A stretch of 64,000 nucleotides of DNA from Paenibacillus sp. (GTDB taxonomy: Bacteria; Bacillota; Bacilli; Paenibacillales; Paenibacillaceae), in NCBI GenBank assembly GCA_023512345.1, contig JAILZT010000008.1:1-64000 (forward strand), given 5' to 3'. A program made the position numbers and the translations under genes. The notes beneath the pieces were generated by a model that was not told the DNA's origin, ran no database searches, and saw only the letters and a program-made list of their open reading frames with translations. This document shows positions 51,015-59,364 of the stretch, piece by piece (positions within the stretch are counted from its first letter, which is position 1; every line of letters begins with the position of its first letter).

Positions 51015-52916
51015 TTATCGCTGTGGCAACAGCTTCACATATTCATCCGACAGACGCATTAGCTTCATAATATAGGTATAGTCATCTTTGTATTTGGAAT
51101 AATCGGCTACGGGTTCTAGTGTTTTGAGCGATACAGCCACTCCATCTTCAAATGATTTACCGGGAACGAACAGAATATCATTATTTAAGAAAGAACCCGT
51201 TGGCAAATAATAACGCATACCGATGACATTACGATCAATGTTCAACAAATCATGGCCAAAGACCGTATACCCCTCCTCTTGGAGTGACACTCCAAGGAGG
51301 TTCGCTAAGGTTGGCATAAGGTCTACCTGTCCTCCTGTACTATCCACAACCTGCCCCTTCTCCAAGCCAGGCATATGCATAATTAGCGGTATGTTGTAGC
51401 GACTGATCCGGTCGTCATACTTAATACCAAGCGCTTCATTGATCTGAGCCGAGTTCACAACCTTCGGTTGCAGACCGAAATGATCCCCGTAAAATACAAC
51501 CACTGAATTATCCCATAACCCGTTTTTCTTCAGTCCTTCAATCAGCGTACCCACGGCATAGTCTGCATAATTGAGCGCTGTTAAGTAATTACCCAGCATT
51601 TCACCTTTCAAAGGATCAGGAACGGTTATTTTTTTGAAAGAATCAGGAACCTTAAAAGGGTGATGGCTGGAAACCGTTATAAACTGGGCATAAAAAGGTT
51701 TGCCTTCCTTCTTAAGTTCAGAAAGCTTATCTACTCCGGTGATGTAGAGCTGCTCATCCGAAGCGCCAAACGCATTAAATTTATCGTTCTTGAAGTATTG
51801 TTCATCAAAATAGCTGGTAAATCCCAAGGCAGGATAGAGCTCCCTGCGATTCCAGAAACCCACTTTGTTCACATGAAAGGTATAGGAATTGTAACCTTTA
51901 TCTGTTAATAAACGAGGCAGACTAGGGAGTACCCTGTCTCCAAATGCAGTAGACATGGCCTCTGAGCCAATGGGATATATGGAGGTATTGCTCATAAACT
52001 CGGCATCTGAAGTATTACCCGGACCTATCTGCTGAAAGACATGAGGAAAGTACATGCCTTCTTTGGCAAGCTTGTTCAGCACCGGGGTTATCTCCTGACC
52101 CCCGAGGGATTGAAACAAGGCGAAGTTTTGAAAGGCTTCCAATTGGATTACAATCAGGTTTTTCCCCTTTTGTGCTCCAAAATAAGCCGGAGGCACTCCC
52201 GTAGCCGCTTGATCATTAAATTCATAGGCTGACTTCAACGCGGCTACCTTCGCAATTGTTTCCCTGATATCACCTGTACCGATGAGTCCGCTGTCTTCTT
52301 TATTCTTAACCACAGCGACAACTTCATAGTTAAGGAATCCCGCACTCTCCGCCTGTACCAGCTCATTAGCGATACCTTTCGTTGCTTGAATGGAGTAGGT
52401 TGATAAAGACAAGCCTCCAATAATAGCCACCAATATTACAACCAGATGAACTCGGCGGGCAGCTGGTGAGATATAGGTATTCCGAGTAGGGCTTGATCCT
52501 CGGCTCCATTTACGGAACACAGTAACTCCCAGGAAAACAACGATATCAACAAAAAACAAATAATCTATAGGCTGTATAGTAGAACCTACACTCTCCTTGA
52601 CCTCAAATACCTGATCTAATTCATACAGTGCTAGATAGGTTGGAACAGACCCAAAGTGATTAAAGTATACACTGGCTGCGAAAAACAAGAGCGAAAACAG
52701 ACCATTAAAAGTCCAGAATACAGCTGTTTTCAGCCTAACTGGAGTAAGGATATACAATATCCCCATGATCAGCAGCACTGGTGCTGCATCAGCAGCCACC
52801 CACCCCCAGGCAATTCGATCAAAGAACAGCATCCTAAGTAAAAGCAGCTTTAGGAGCAGTAAACCTGTGACTGAGTAAAAATGGACTCGGCCCAGTCCAA
52901 ACTTCCTTTTATTCAT
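51015..52916 (-). CDS. Lipoteichoic acid synthase-family protein (LtaS-like)
   Basis: 633 residues. Five N-terminal membrane spans (to about residue 175), an Ala-rich junction near ESAGFL, then the extracellular sulfatase-fold domain: LIVIQLEAFQNF (metal-binding Glu), GPGNTSDAEFMSNTSIYPIGS where the Thr in G-N-T-S is the nucleophile, GFWNRRELYPALGF, ITVSSHHPFKVP, VVFYGDHFGLQP. LtaS enzymes move glycerol-phosphate from phosphatidylglycerol onto a growing chain. The family also includes primases and spore-specific versions. AGAGGAGAATTT precedes the ATG. Confidence 0.88.
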   Translation of the reverse strand: MNKRKFGLGRVHFYSVTGLLLLKLLLLRMLFFDRIAWGWVAADAAPVLLIMGILYILTPVRLKTAVFWTFNGLFSLLFFAASVYFNHFGSVPTYLALYELDQVFEVKESVGSTIQPIDYLFFVDIVVFLGVTVFRKWSRGSSPTRNTYISPAARRVHLVVILVAIIGGLSLSTYSIQATKGIANELVQAESAGFLNYEVVAVVKNKEDSGLIGTGDIRETIAKVAALKSAYEFNDQAATGVPPAYFGAQKGKNLIVIQLEAFQNFALFQSLGGQEITPVLNKLAKEGMYFPHVFQQIGPGNTSDAEFMSNTSIYPIGSEAMSTAFGDRVLPSLPRLLTDKGYNSYTFHVNKVGFWNRRELYPALGFTSYFDEQYFKNDKFNAFGASDEQLYITGVDKLSELKKEGKPFYAQFITVSSHHPFKVPDSFKKITVPDPLKGEMLGNYLTALNYADYAVGTLIEGLKKNGLWDNSVVVFYGDHFGLQPKVVNSAQINEALGIKYDDRISRYNIPLIMHMPGLEKGQVVDSTGGQVDLMPTLANLLGVSLQEEGYTVFGHDLLNIDRNVIGMRYYLPTGSFLNNDILFVPGKSFEDGVAVSLKTLEPVADYSKYKDDYTYIMKLMRLSDEYVKLLPQR

Positions 52917-53020
52917 AAATTCTCCTCTTTTAGTTTATATTTGTAAATAAATTCTCAGTTTTTGTGAAATATCAGATTTTTCTAGTATAACAATACTTAA
53001 TTTTTTTATCAAAAACGAAT

Positions 53021-53051
53021 AGAAAAAGAACACAGCCTGCGTACAGCTGTG
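53021..53051 (-). terminator. Terminator after the amidohydrolase gene
   Basis: CACAGC-CTGCGTACA-GCTGTG with TTCTTTTTCT on the minus side, about 32 bases past the stop at 53083. Confidence 0.65.
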
Positions 53052-53082
53052 CCCATTTATACCTTGCCATAAACAATACCCA

Positions 53083-54420
53083 TTAAGCTAATGCTGTGCG
53101 GCTTAATAATCTTTTAATAGAAAGATTTGCTTCATGAAGTACAATCTCTTTATCAACAGTCTTCAGTATTCCTCTCTCCATCAAAATCTCGCCGTCAACG
53201 ATTGTAGTCTCTACATCTGCACGGGTGGCTGAATATACAATGCGGGAAATAGGATCCACATCATAGGAGGGGAAGGTGTGAAAGTTATATAAATTAAGAA
53301 TGGCCAGATCTGCCTTTTTGCCCACTTCAATACTTCCGATACTATCCTCCATACCTACTGCCCTAGCTCCGCCAATGGTCGCCATTCGAAATACACTCCG
53401 GGCATCCATTGTTGTCGGGCCATGCAACGGCTTTTGAATAAGTGCAGCCAGCCTCATTTCGTTGAACATATCCAAGTTATTGTTACAAGGTGCTCCATCT
53501 GCTCCAAGGCTTAGAGATATTTGTCCCTTCAGCATTTCAGGTATATCAGCTACACCTGAGGCTAACTTCAGGTTCGAACCCGGGCAATGGCTTACATGGA
53601 CTCCTCTATCATGAAGAATTCGATGCTCCTCCTCATCCAGCCACACACAATGAGCCAGAATCAGGCGCTCGTTAGCCAGTCCCAAATGATCCAGATATAC
53701 CACATTCCGCATCCCTGTCATGGCTTGCACAATTTCAATTTCACCCAGATTCTCGGAAGCATGAGTGTGAACCTTAACACCATAGCGCGCTGACAAATCA
53801 CGAACTTCCCTCAGGAGAGGTTCCGTACAAGAGATTACGAATCGCGGCGAAAATGCGTACTGAATACGATCCCCCCCATAACCATTCCATTTCTCCAGTA
53901 AATCCACACTCTCTTGCAGGGACGACAGCGTATCCTCCTGAAGGGCATCAGGGACATCTGTGTTCTTTTGATCCATCATCACCTTTCCTGATAAAGCTCT
54001 TATTCCGCTCCTGGCAATCGCCTGAAAAGCGAAGTCCGTATGATGAACTGTCTCCATATCGACAATCGTTGTAGTTCCGCTAGTGATTAGTTCACCAATA
54101 CCCAACATAGCTGAGTAATAGACAGATTCTTCATCATGTGCTGCTTCAAGGGGCCATATCCGTTTGCGCAGCCAATCCATCAGCTCCAAATCATCACCTT
54201 TTCCCCTAAACAAAGTCTGGCATAAATGAATGTGTGTTTGTATAAACCCAGGAATGACCGTGCGGTTGGTAGCGTCAATAACCTTCTCATCACCTTGGGG
54301 AGCCAGTCCGGTGCCTATTTCAATAATGATGTTGTCTTTAATCCTAATATCTCCCTGAATAATATCCTCTTGTTTGTTCATCGTTATGATTTGTGCATTT
54401 TTGATCAGTATATTTCCCAT
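53083..54420 (-). CDS. Purine-type amidohydrolase (COG0402; guanine / 5'-deoxyadenosine deaminase-like)
   Basis: 445 residues. Motifs: VIPGFIQTHIHLCQTLFRG (H-x-H metal site), LELMDWLRKRIWPLEAAHDEESVYYSAMLGIGELITSGTTTIVDM, VHTHASENLGEIEIV (His), LILAHCVWLDEEE (His), LSLGADGAPCNNNLDMFNEMR (catalytic Asp). This class has 5'-deoxyadenosine/SAH deaminases, guanine deaminases and chlorohydrolases that look alike. The leader is a guanine-class purine riboswitch, which argues for a free-purine role such as guanine or a related base. No other purine gene is adjacent. Confidence 0.85.
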   Translation of the reverse strand: MGNILIKNAQIITMNKQEDIIQGDIRIKDNIIIEIGTGLAPQGDEKVIDATNRTVIPGFIQTHIHLCQTLFRGKGDDLELMDWLRKRIWPLEAAHDEESVYYSAMLGIGELITSGTTTIVDMETVHHTDFAFQAIARSGIRALSGKVMMDQKNTDVPDALQEDTLSSLQESVDLLEKWNGYGGDRIQYAFSPRFVISCTEPLLREVRDLSARYGVKVHTHASENLGEIEIVQAMTGMRNVVYLDHLGLANERLILAHCVWLDEEEHRILHDRGVHVSHCPGSNLKLASGVADIPEMLKGQISLSLGADGAPCNNNLDMFNEMRLAALIQKPLHGPTTMDARSVFRMATIGGARAVGMEDSIGSIEVGKKADLAILNLYNFHTFPSYDVDPISRIVYSATRADVETTIVDGEILMERGILKTVDKEIVLHEANLSIKRLLSRTALA

Positions 54421-54478
54421 GGCCTTTCTCCCCCTTTGTCGACGATCACTTCAGAAGTCATACCTAGCACAAAAAAGC

Positions 54479-54566
54479 CACAAAAATACGCCTCAGCATA
54501 TTTTCGTAGCCAGAAATTTACGGTTCCCGGTAGAGACCCTTAAACCAATTATTAAGGATATACGAA
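54479..54566 (-). promoter_or_regulatory. Purine riboswitch (guanine class) with terminator
   Basis: Aptamer 54566-54503 on the minus strand. P1 is TTCGTA/TACGAA; conserved junction blocks TATATCC, GGTTTAAGGGTCTCTACC and GGGAACCGTAAATTTC, CTGGCTACG are the standard purine-riboswitch core. The specificity base in GGCTACG is C, as in guanine-sensing (xpt-type) aptamers; adenine sensors have U. It is followed by AAAATATGC-TGA-GGCGTATTTT and T-rich sequence (to 54479), a terminator whose left arm borders P1, so ligand binding should stop transcription. Confidence 0.9.
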
Positions 54567-54756
54567 AAAAGAACTATTCAATTGACGATTGAATAGTTCG
54601 ATTCTAATCTAAGGACAGGTTAGTTGTCAACAAAGGTTATATAAAATGACATTAATATATGGATATGAGACATTTCAATCTTAGTTTATTCGATAATAGG
54701 ATTTAAAGTAACATAACATCACATTGAATTGCGATCAACTCTATTGATTAAGTATT

Positions 54757-55278
54757 TTACCGAGACAATACCTTCTCAAACACCGGAAAGGCTGCTGTTC
54801 TGCCCGGAAAGTTCACTTCGCCCCTTAGATCATATTCCAAGCTCTTGTACAACTTTAATGCGGATGCATTCTTCAAATAGGTATCGAGACGAATGCTGGT
54901 ATACCCGCCACGTAAGGCATAATCTTCGGCGTAAGCAATTAGTCTTCTGGCGATGCCTTTACCCTGAGCCTGAGGATCAACAGCCAGCCGGTGCATGATC
55001 AAATGGGGACCTTGGGTCTGCTCCCAGTGAATAATCTGATACTCTTCGGCCTGATTCTCGTCCAATACAATAATTCCTGCGAGCGCCCCATTATCTTCAC
55101 ATACAAATAACGTACCTCGCTCCAAATCCTGATTGATCACTTCTCTATTGGGATAGCTCTCATCCCACTGGTCGCTTCCACCGTCCTGCATCACCTGAAC
55201 GCACCGGGCAATCAGCTCCATAATTTGTTCAATTTCGTCTTGCTGTCCTGTTCGAATAGCGATTGTCACCCTGTGCAC
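54757..55278 (-). CDS. GNAT-family N-acetyltransferase
   Basis: 173 residues, GTG start with AAGGAAG upstream. Motif A HRLAVDPQAQGKGIARRLIAYAE (Q-x-x-G-K-G), motif B IRLDTYLKNASALKLYKSLEYDLRGEV. The early YPNREVINQDLERGTLFVCEDNGALAGIIVLDE is typical of a Bacillus acetyltransferase subgroup with unknown amine substrates. Preceded by about 120 bases with a terminator belonging to the next gene upstream. Confidence 0.85.
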   Translation of the reverse strand: MHRVTIAIRTGQQDEIEQIMELIARCVQVMQDGGSDQWDESYPNREVINQDLERGTLFVCEDNGALAGIIVLDENQAEEYQIIHWEQTQGPHLIMHRLAVDPQAQGKGIARRLIAYAEDYALRGGYTSIRLDTYLKNASALKLYKSLEYDLRGEVNFPGRTAAFPVFEKVLSR

Positions 55279-55352
55279 CCACTTTCTTCCTTAGTTTTTA
55301 AACCCCTGTGATTCTGTAAAGAAGTCTACCATATAATCGGACGCAAACAGAA

Positions 55353-55398
55353 ATACAGCCTTGCACCGTGTGCTAATGCACACGATACAAGGCTGTAT
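55353..55398 (-). terminator. Long hairpin terminator of the spore-surface gene set
   Basis: ATACAGCCTTG-CACCGTGTGC-TAAT-GCACACG-ATACAAGGCTGTAT, a nearly perfect stem of about 20 bp. The T-run is short, so it could also act as an mRNA-stabilising hairpin. Confidence 0.75.
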
Positions 55399-55402
55399 AA
55401 CT

Positions 55403-55822
55403 TTAGCTAAACTCCAGTTTATGCCCGTCCTCGAAGCCCTTGGCGAAACCCGTATCGAACCCCACGTTGTATGCTTCGGTGTATCCCTGCTGAAAGGCGT
55501 CTACCGGAGGCGTTTCCGGCGGGACGCCGAGATCCGGGGGGAGCGGAATAACCTCAGCTAACGGAGGAGGTCCGGCTACAGGCACTACATTAACTGGTGG
55601 ATGAACCACTTGCGCTCTTCTGATACTCCGGCGGCGAATTCTTCTCTTTCTGCGCAGAAGCAGCCCTTTCTTATTCTTTCCATATCGAATAACCTTGCGG
55701 GTAAGTCCTTTGCGAGCTTTGCGGACAAGACCTTTGCGTACCTTGACTTTCCGTGAGCGCAAAAGAATTCTTCGTGAGGATTTCCCTAAGCGCAGCGTTC
55801 TGCGGCTCTTCTTTCTCTTCAT
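55403..55822 (-). CDS. Lys/Arg-rich protein with Gly/aromatic C-terminal helix
   Basis: 139 residues from ATG 55822, which has AGGAGGAG upstream. Residues 1-70 are about half Lys/Arg (KRKKSRRTLRLGKSSRR, RRKRRIRRRSIRRAQ), then a Pro/Val linker, and a C-terminal FQQGYTEAYNVGFDTGFAKG with the pattern G-aromatic-x-x-(G/A)-aromatic every four residues. That motif recurs at the N-termini of both CgeB-like proteins. No known family. It may act as a scaffold that joins basic and CgeB-type partners on the spore. Confidence 0.7.
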   Translation of the reverse strand: MKRKKSRRTLRLGKSSRRILLRSRKVKVRKGLVRKARKGLTRKVIRYGKNKKGLLLRRKRRIRRRSIRRAQVVHPPVNVVPVAGPPPLAEVIPLPPDLGVPPETPPVDAFQQGYTEAYNVGFDTGFAKGFEDGHKLEFS

Positions 55823-55826
55823 CGCT

Positions 55827-56129
55827 CTACTCCTCCTGTACTCCATGACTCTTACGGGTTCCCGCAGCACATGTCTTGCTCAGCCATGGTGCAGCAGGAA
55901 TTCCTGTCTTATGCCGGTGCAGCGAAATACCGGTCATCATCCGGCACATGGCGCTCTGGTATTGACTTAATACCCTGACATTGTCACTTAATTTTCGGGC
56001 GGTCAGCTCAGAGTGCCCTGTCAATTCAGCGATACTCTCCAGAATAGTCGCTAACGCAGCTTGACTACGGGCAATAGAGCGAATCATTTCCAGCTTGACG
56101 GCTCGTTCCGATAGCTTCGAGGAACTCAT
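55827..56129 (-). CDS. Small helical protein 3 of a paralogous trio
   Basis: 100 residues. MSSSKLSERAVKLEMIRSIARSQAALATILESIAELTGHSELTARKL-type helix-rich N-terminal 75 residues, then a basic tail. The heptad-like I..IA.SQAALA.ILE.IA pattern aligns with the other two small proteins upstream. The start overlaps the stop of its neighbour (ATGA). No family recognised; cytoplasmic or spore-coat helical bundle is likely. Confidence 0.65.
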   Translation of the reverse strand: MSSSKLSERAVKLEMIRSIARSQAALATILESIAELTGHSELTARKLSDNVRVLSQYQSAMCRMMTGISLHRHKTGIPAAPWLSKTCAAGTRKSHGVQEE

Positions 56130-56467
56130 TTCCCATCTTCTCCGAATCCAAAGCCGTCACCTGTCCCGCCAAAGCCTTCTCCGCCGCCCTCTTCTTCACC
56201 GCTTCCAAGCACAGCCTTTAAATTGCTGTACAGTCCGTTTTCCAGCTTGGTCAATCCCTCGACCAATTCTACGATTTGTTCATGTATGGAAAGGGACTCC
56301 TTCAACTGCTCTTCGTGATTGTCGAACGCTTTCGCGTGGATATGATGCTGTGTCCACTGCTTAACCTTCTCCGCTTCTACCGCCTTGGCTTCCAGTATCA
56401 TTGCGATGTTCCACTGGAGGTTAGCGGTCGACTCCAGCATTTGCAGATAAGCCTTTTCTCTGCTCAT
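56126..56467 (-). CDS. Small helical protein 2 of a paralogous trio
   Basis: 113 residues from the second of two ATGs (56467), six bases after AGGAGG. Starts MSREKAYLQMLESTANLQWN and has IAMILEAKAVEAEKV, parallel to ARILDAERHVAVRI in protein 1. The C-terminus is a Gly/Glu/Phe-rich tail (GGEGFGGTGDGFGFGEDG), opposite in charge to the basic proteins of the cluster. Function unknown. Confidence 0.65.
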   Translation of the reverse strand: MSREKAYLQMLESTANLQWNIAMILEAKAVEAEKVKQWTQHHIHAKAFDNHEEQLKESLSIHEQIVELVEGLTKLENGLYSNLKAVLGSGEEEGGGEGFGGTGDGFGFGEDGK

Positions 56468-56491
56468 CATCCACCTCCTGCTCCTTAAGCG

Positions 56492-56779
56492 TTACTCTTC
56501 TTCCTGCCCATTTAGTTCCTTGATGACTCTGCCTACTCCCTCAGCCATGGCTTCTTCCAGATCAGCGAGTGCGTTCAAGTAAGAAATAATACTTTTGTTA
56601 ACCTGGCCCGAGCTTTCGATCAAACCGCTGGTACCGCCAAAATCCGGGTCAGCATCCGGCAGATCGTGAACAATTTGCGATATCCGGACAGCCACGTGGC
56701 GTTCAGCATCCAGAATTCTTGCCATCTGTTCGTGCGTATGGGCCATGTGCTGCAGCACTTTAGTAATTTTATTCTGCAT
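56492..56779 (-). CDS. Small helical protein 1 of a paralogous trio
   Basis: 95 residues from ATG 56779 (GGAG at 8 bases; an earlier ATG at 56785 is too close). MQNKITKVLQHMAHTHEQMA, RILDAERHVAVRISQIVHDL, then SSGQVNKSIISYLNALADLEEAMAEGV: two or three amphipathic helices. No recognised family. First of three related genes placed 3' of the nucleotidyltransferase gene, with its own leader after that gene's terminator. Confidence 0.65.
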   Translation of the reverse strand: MQNKITKVLQHMAHTHEQMARILDAERHVAVRISQIVHDLPDADPDFGGTSGLIESSGQVNKSIISYLNALADLEEAMAEGVGRVIKELNGQEEE

Positions 56780-56904
56780 CTTCATGTCTCCTTTGCTCAA
56801 ACGCCCTGCTACAGCATATGCGGCAAAAGCCTGGACGGTGCTGAAGACAAAATACGCAATTTAAGCACCCGGAAACCGACGATCTTAGACACATACAAAT
56901 TCAC

Positions 56905-56937
56905 AAAAAAAAATACGCTGCCATTAAGGCAGCGTAT
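56905..56937 (-). terminator. Terminator overlapping the end of the nucleotidyltransferase gene
   Basis: ATACGCTGCC-ATTAA-GGCAGCGTAT, perfect 10-bp stem with eight T's following on the minus strand. The stop codon TAA at 56924 is in its loop. Confidence 0.9.
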
Positions 56938-57655
56938 CCTTCAGCTTTTCACCAGCCTCACGAAGAGACTGAAAGGTTCCCGCATCACTCCACCATTCTT
57001 TCAAGATGTCATAGCTCAACCTGCGGTCAGCCGCATAAATATTATTGACATCAGTGATTTCCAGTTCTCCTCTTTGGGAGGGGGAAACCCGTTTGATAAT
57101 ATCAAACACAGTCTCATCGTACATGTAAATACCAGTCACGCAATATCCAGTCTTAGGATGTTGTGGTTTCTCTTCAATATAAGCGATCCAAGCCGGATCT
57201 AGCTTATCGAACACAGGCACACCGTATCGGCGTGCGTCAGCAACCGGTTTGAGAAGAACCTTAGCCGTACCCGCAGGCTGCCGAAGGTAACTCTCGATAT
57301 AGGGTGTAAGATCATCCAGGAAAAGGTTGTCACCCAGCAGCACCAGGAATCGTTCCCCAGTGGGTACAAATCCTCTCGCCAGCTCAAGCGCTTCGGCGAT
57401 CCCTCCAGCAGCCTCCTGAATTTTGTATGTCAAAGTTACACCAAATGCAGCACCGCTCCCCAAAAAATCTGTGTACAACCCAGCTGACTGCTTGCTAATG
57501 ACGAGAAGAATATCGGTTATGCCCCCCCGGCGCAGCCGGTCAATACCGTAGCACACCATTGGATATTTGCCGACCGGAAGCAAATGTTTGTTCATAAGCC
57601 GGGTCAGCGGATATAATCTAGATCCTGTTCCACCCGCCAGTATGACTCCTTTCAC
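56924..57655 (-). CDS. Sugar-1-phosphate nucleotidyltransferase (RmlA/SpsI-like)
   Basis: 243 residues; GTG start with AGGAAAGG upstream. KGVILAGGTGSRLYPLTRLMNKHLLPVGKYPMVCYGIDRL is the nucleotide-binding signature, followed by FLVLLGDNLFLDD (metal Asp), VLLKPVADARRYGVPVFD, YIEEKPQHPKTGYCVTGIYMYDETVF. Shorter than housekeeping RmlA (about 290) and like the SpsI group of spore-coat polysaccharide loci. It activates glucose-1-phosphate or a relative as dTDP- or UDP-sugar for the adjacent glycosyltransferases. No rmlBCD set is present in this window. Confidence 0.88.
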   Translation of the reverse strand: MKGVILAGGTGSRLYPLTRLMNKHLLPVGKYPMVCYGIDRLRRGGITDILLVISKQSAGLYTDFLGSGAAFGVTLTYKIQEAAGGIAEALELARGFVPTGERFLVLLGDNLFLDDLTPYIESYLRQPAGTAKVLLKPVADARRYGVPVFDKLDPAWIAYIEEKPQHPKTGYCVTGIYMYDETVFDIIKRVSPSQRGELEITDVNNIYAADRRLSYDILKEWWSDAGTFQSLREAGEKLKDTLP

Positions 57656-57720
57656 TACCTTTCCTCCTCAACATTTTGTGAAGCCTAGGGCTTCCACCAC
57701 TATTTCTTCTTCTAAACTGA

Positions 57721-58458
57721 TTACATGAAAACCGCAGGATCTGTACGCCACTTATCTATAAAAAGTCTCCGATTACGCTCTACCAGCTCTTGCCATCCTC
57801 CAATGTAAACTTGTTTGAAGCTTACACTTCCTTCATGGTGTACCAGAGCATCGCCTGCAATAAGCAACCGATATCCGAGTAATCGAGCACGGAAGCAATA
57901 ATCGTCATCTTCGTAGTGCCCCGGTGAGAATCTCTCATCGAGCAAACCTACAATGTCTAATACTTCGCGTTTGAATAAGAAGCACATTCCTACAAGCCGC
58001 AGGGTTTCTCTCCATTTGGAGGGGTCGGGAATATTTGTCGTTTCCGTAGCTTTGTGAAAGGCCGGAATACCCTCATAAAAGGTTTCCACCTGCTGCCTTC
58101 CACTGGCATAATTCGTAATGGGTCCAACAATGCCGATATCAGGGGAGCTGTACAGAGCTTGCTTCAGATTGGACAACCAGTTCCGGGAAACAATAACATC
58201 ATTATTCAGCAGCATCAGCTCGTCTCCGCAAGCTAATTGCAGACCCAAGTTACAAGCTACTGGAAAGCCGAGATTTGCAGGCATGGAGATGAAGGTTATC
58301 TTTTCTGAGCGGCAATAGGCGGTTGTTTGATCCTCAGAACCATTATCTACAACAATGATTTCATAGGGGGTTATCGTATGGGTTCTGATCGAATCCACAC
58401 AGGCTTGGAGCTGATTAAGGCCATTATAGGTCGGAATAATAATGCTGGTCATCGTCAT
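57721..58458 (-). CDS. Glycosyltransferase family 2 protein
   Basis: 245 residues from ATG 58458, which overlaps the upstream stop and has GGAGGAATGGCC in front. MTSIIIPTYNGLNQLQACVDSI, YEIIVVDNGSEDQTTAY, LGFPVACNLGLQLACGDELMLLNNDVIVSRNWL and GPITNYASGRQ, SPGHYEDDDYCFRARLLGYRL mark the rhamnosyltransferase-like GT2 group used in repeat O-glycan or surface-protein glycosylation. A likely modifier of the WIAG-tail protein encoded upstream. Confidence 0.88.
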   Translation of the reverse strand: MTMTSIIIPTYNGLNQLQACVDSIRTHTITPYEIIVVDNGSEDQTTAYCRSEKITFISMPANLGFPVACNLGLQLACGDELMLLNNDVIVSRNWLSNLKQALYSSPDIGIVGPITNYASGRQQVETFYEGIPAFHKATETTNIPDPSKWRETLRLVGMCFLFKREVLDIVGLLDERFSPGHYEDDDYCFRARLLGYRLLIAGDALVHHEGSVSFKQVYIGGWQELVERNRRLFIDKWRTDPAVFM

Positions 58459-59357
58459 AGGCCATTCCTCCATAAGGCCATCTGCCGGCGGCTTTCGGCG
58501 CCGTTGACCGCTTCAAGCAGCTTACTCCCGCTGCGTGCAAGCACCTCATGAAACGCTTCAGCATGATCACCCGAGATTAACCTTGCCATAGCATTACCGT
58601 CGCCTGTATTGGCCTTACGCTGCCGATTATGCCTGATCACATCCACAGTGCCGGCTTTTTCAACCTGAAGCTTCTCCATAATGGCTACAGCTTGGGCTTT
58701 CGGAGGAACCATTAGGTGCCGGTATCCAATCGTCTCTATCGCCCTCCGAGAAAGCGCATGGGGAACTGCTGTCATAGAGCTCGTTCCCAGATCGGTCCGC
58801 CCCAGTATCAAATTCAAGAAAAGCTTACAGCGTGTCACATCGTCCCACTCGGCAAATGTGGGGAGGAATGGATCAATATCATTTAGCGCAACATCCAGAC
58901 CCTGATCTATCGCCGCTGGAAATGAGGCCAACAAAGGAGCCGTAATAACCATATCTCCATCGAGAAAAAGCAGGATATCACCTCGGCTTAATTTGGCACC
59001 AATAGCCCGGCCCACATCATGCCCTGCAGATTCCGGGCAATGTACGACAATGGCCTGCTTGCACAATCTGGCACGTTGAAAGCTGCGATCCTGGCATCCG
59101 TTAAGGATAACGATAATTTCGGCCGGGTGGAGACGCTGTACCTGCTTCAACACTTGGAATAATGTATCTTCTTCATCACGTGCCGAAATAATGACCGACA
59201 AGCTGCTGCGGAAGCCCGGAATAAGACGAAGGGACCTGCCTGACTTAGCCTTCCGTGGGTGTCGGCGAAGACTAGCAGAAGAAGGTCTAACGGATTTTCT
59301 GAATTTGGAGGATCCCTTGCTGATTTTAGGTTTATAAAGCTTGGAGCTCCTGTTCAT
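58455..59357 (-). CDS. Glycosyltransferase family 2 protein with basic N-terminus
   Basis: 300 residues. Residues 1-50 are Lys/Arg/Ser-rich (YKPKISKGSSKFRKSVRPSS, LRRHPRKAKSGRSLR). The GT-A domain follows: LSVIISARDEEDTLFQVLKQ, EIIVILNGCQDRSFQRA, HDVGRAIGAKLSRGDILLFLDGDMVITAP (D-G-D). The SSMTAVPHALSRRAIETIGY part is shared with the next protein upstream, so the two are paralogues. GAGGTGATTAGAGT precedes the ATG. Confidence 0.85.
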   Translation of the reverse strand: MNRSSKLYKPKISKGSSKFRKSVRPSSASLRRHPRKAKSGRSLRLIPGFRSSLSVIISARDEEDTLFQVLKQVQRLHPAEIIVILNGCQDRSFQRARLCKQAIVVHCPESAGHDVGRAIGAKLSRGDILLFLDGDMVITAPLLASFPAAIDQGLDVALNDIDPFLPTFAEWDDVTRCKLFLNLILGRTDLGTSSMTAVPHALSRRAIETIGYRHLMVPPKAQAVAIMEKLQVEKAGTVDVIRHNRQRKANTGDGNAMARLISGDHAEAFHEVLARSGSKLLEAVNGAESRRQMALWRNGL

Positions 59358-59364
59358 ACTCTAA

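Noticed and set aside
53083..54420. Chlorohydrolase (AtzA/TrzN) function
   Set aside because: Same superfamily, but the purine riboswitch and motif pattern favour a purine-related deaminase.
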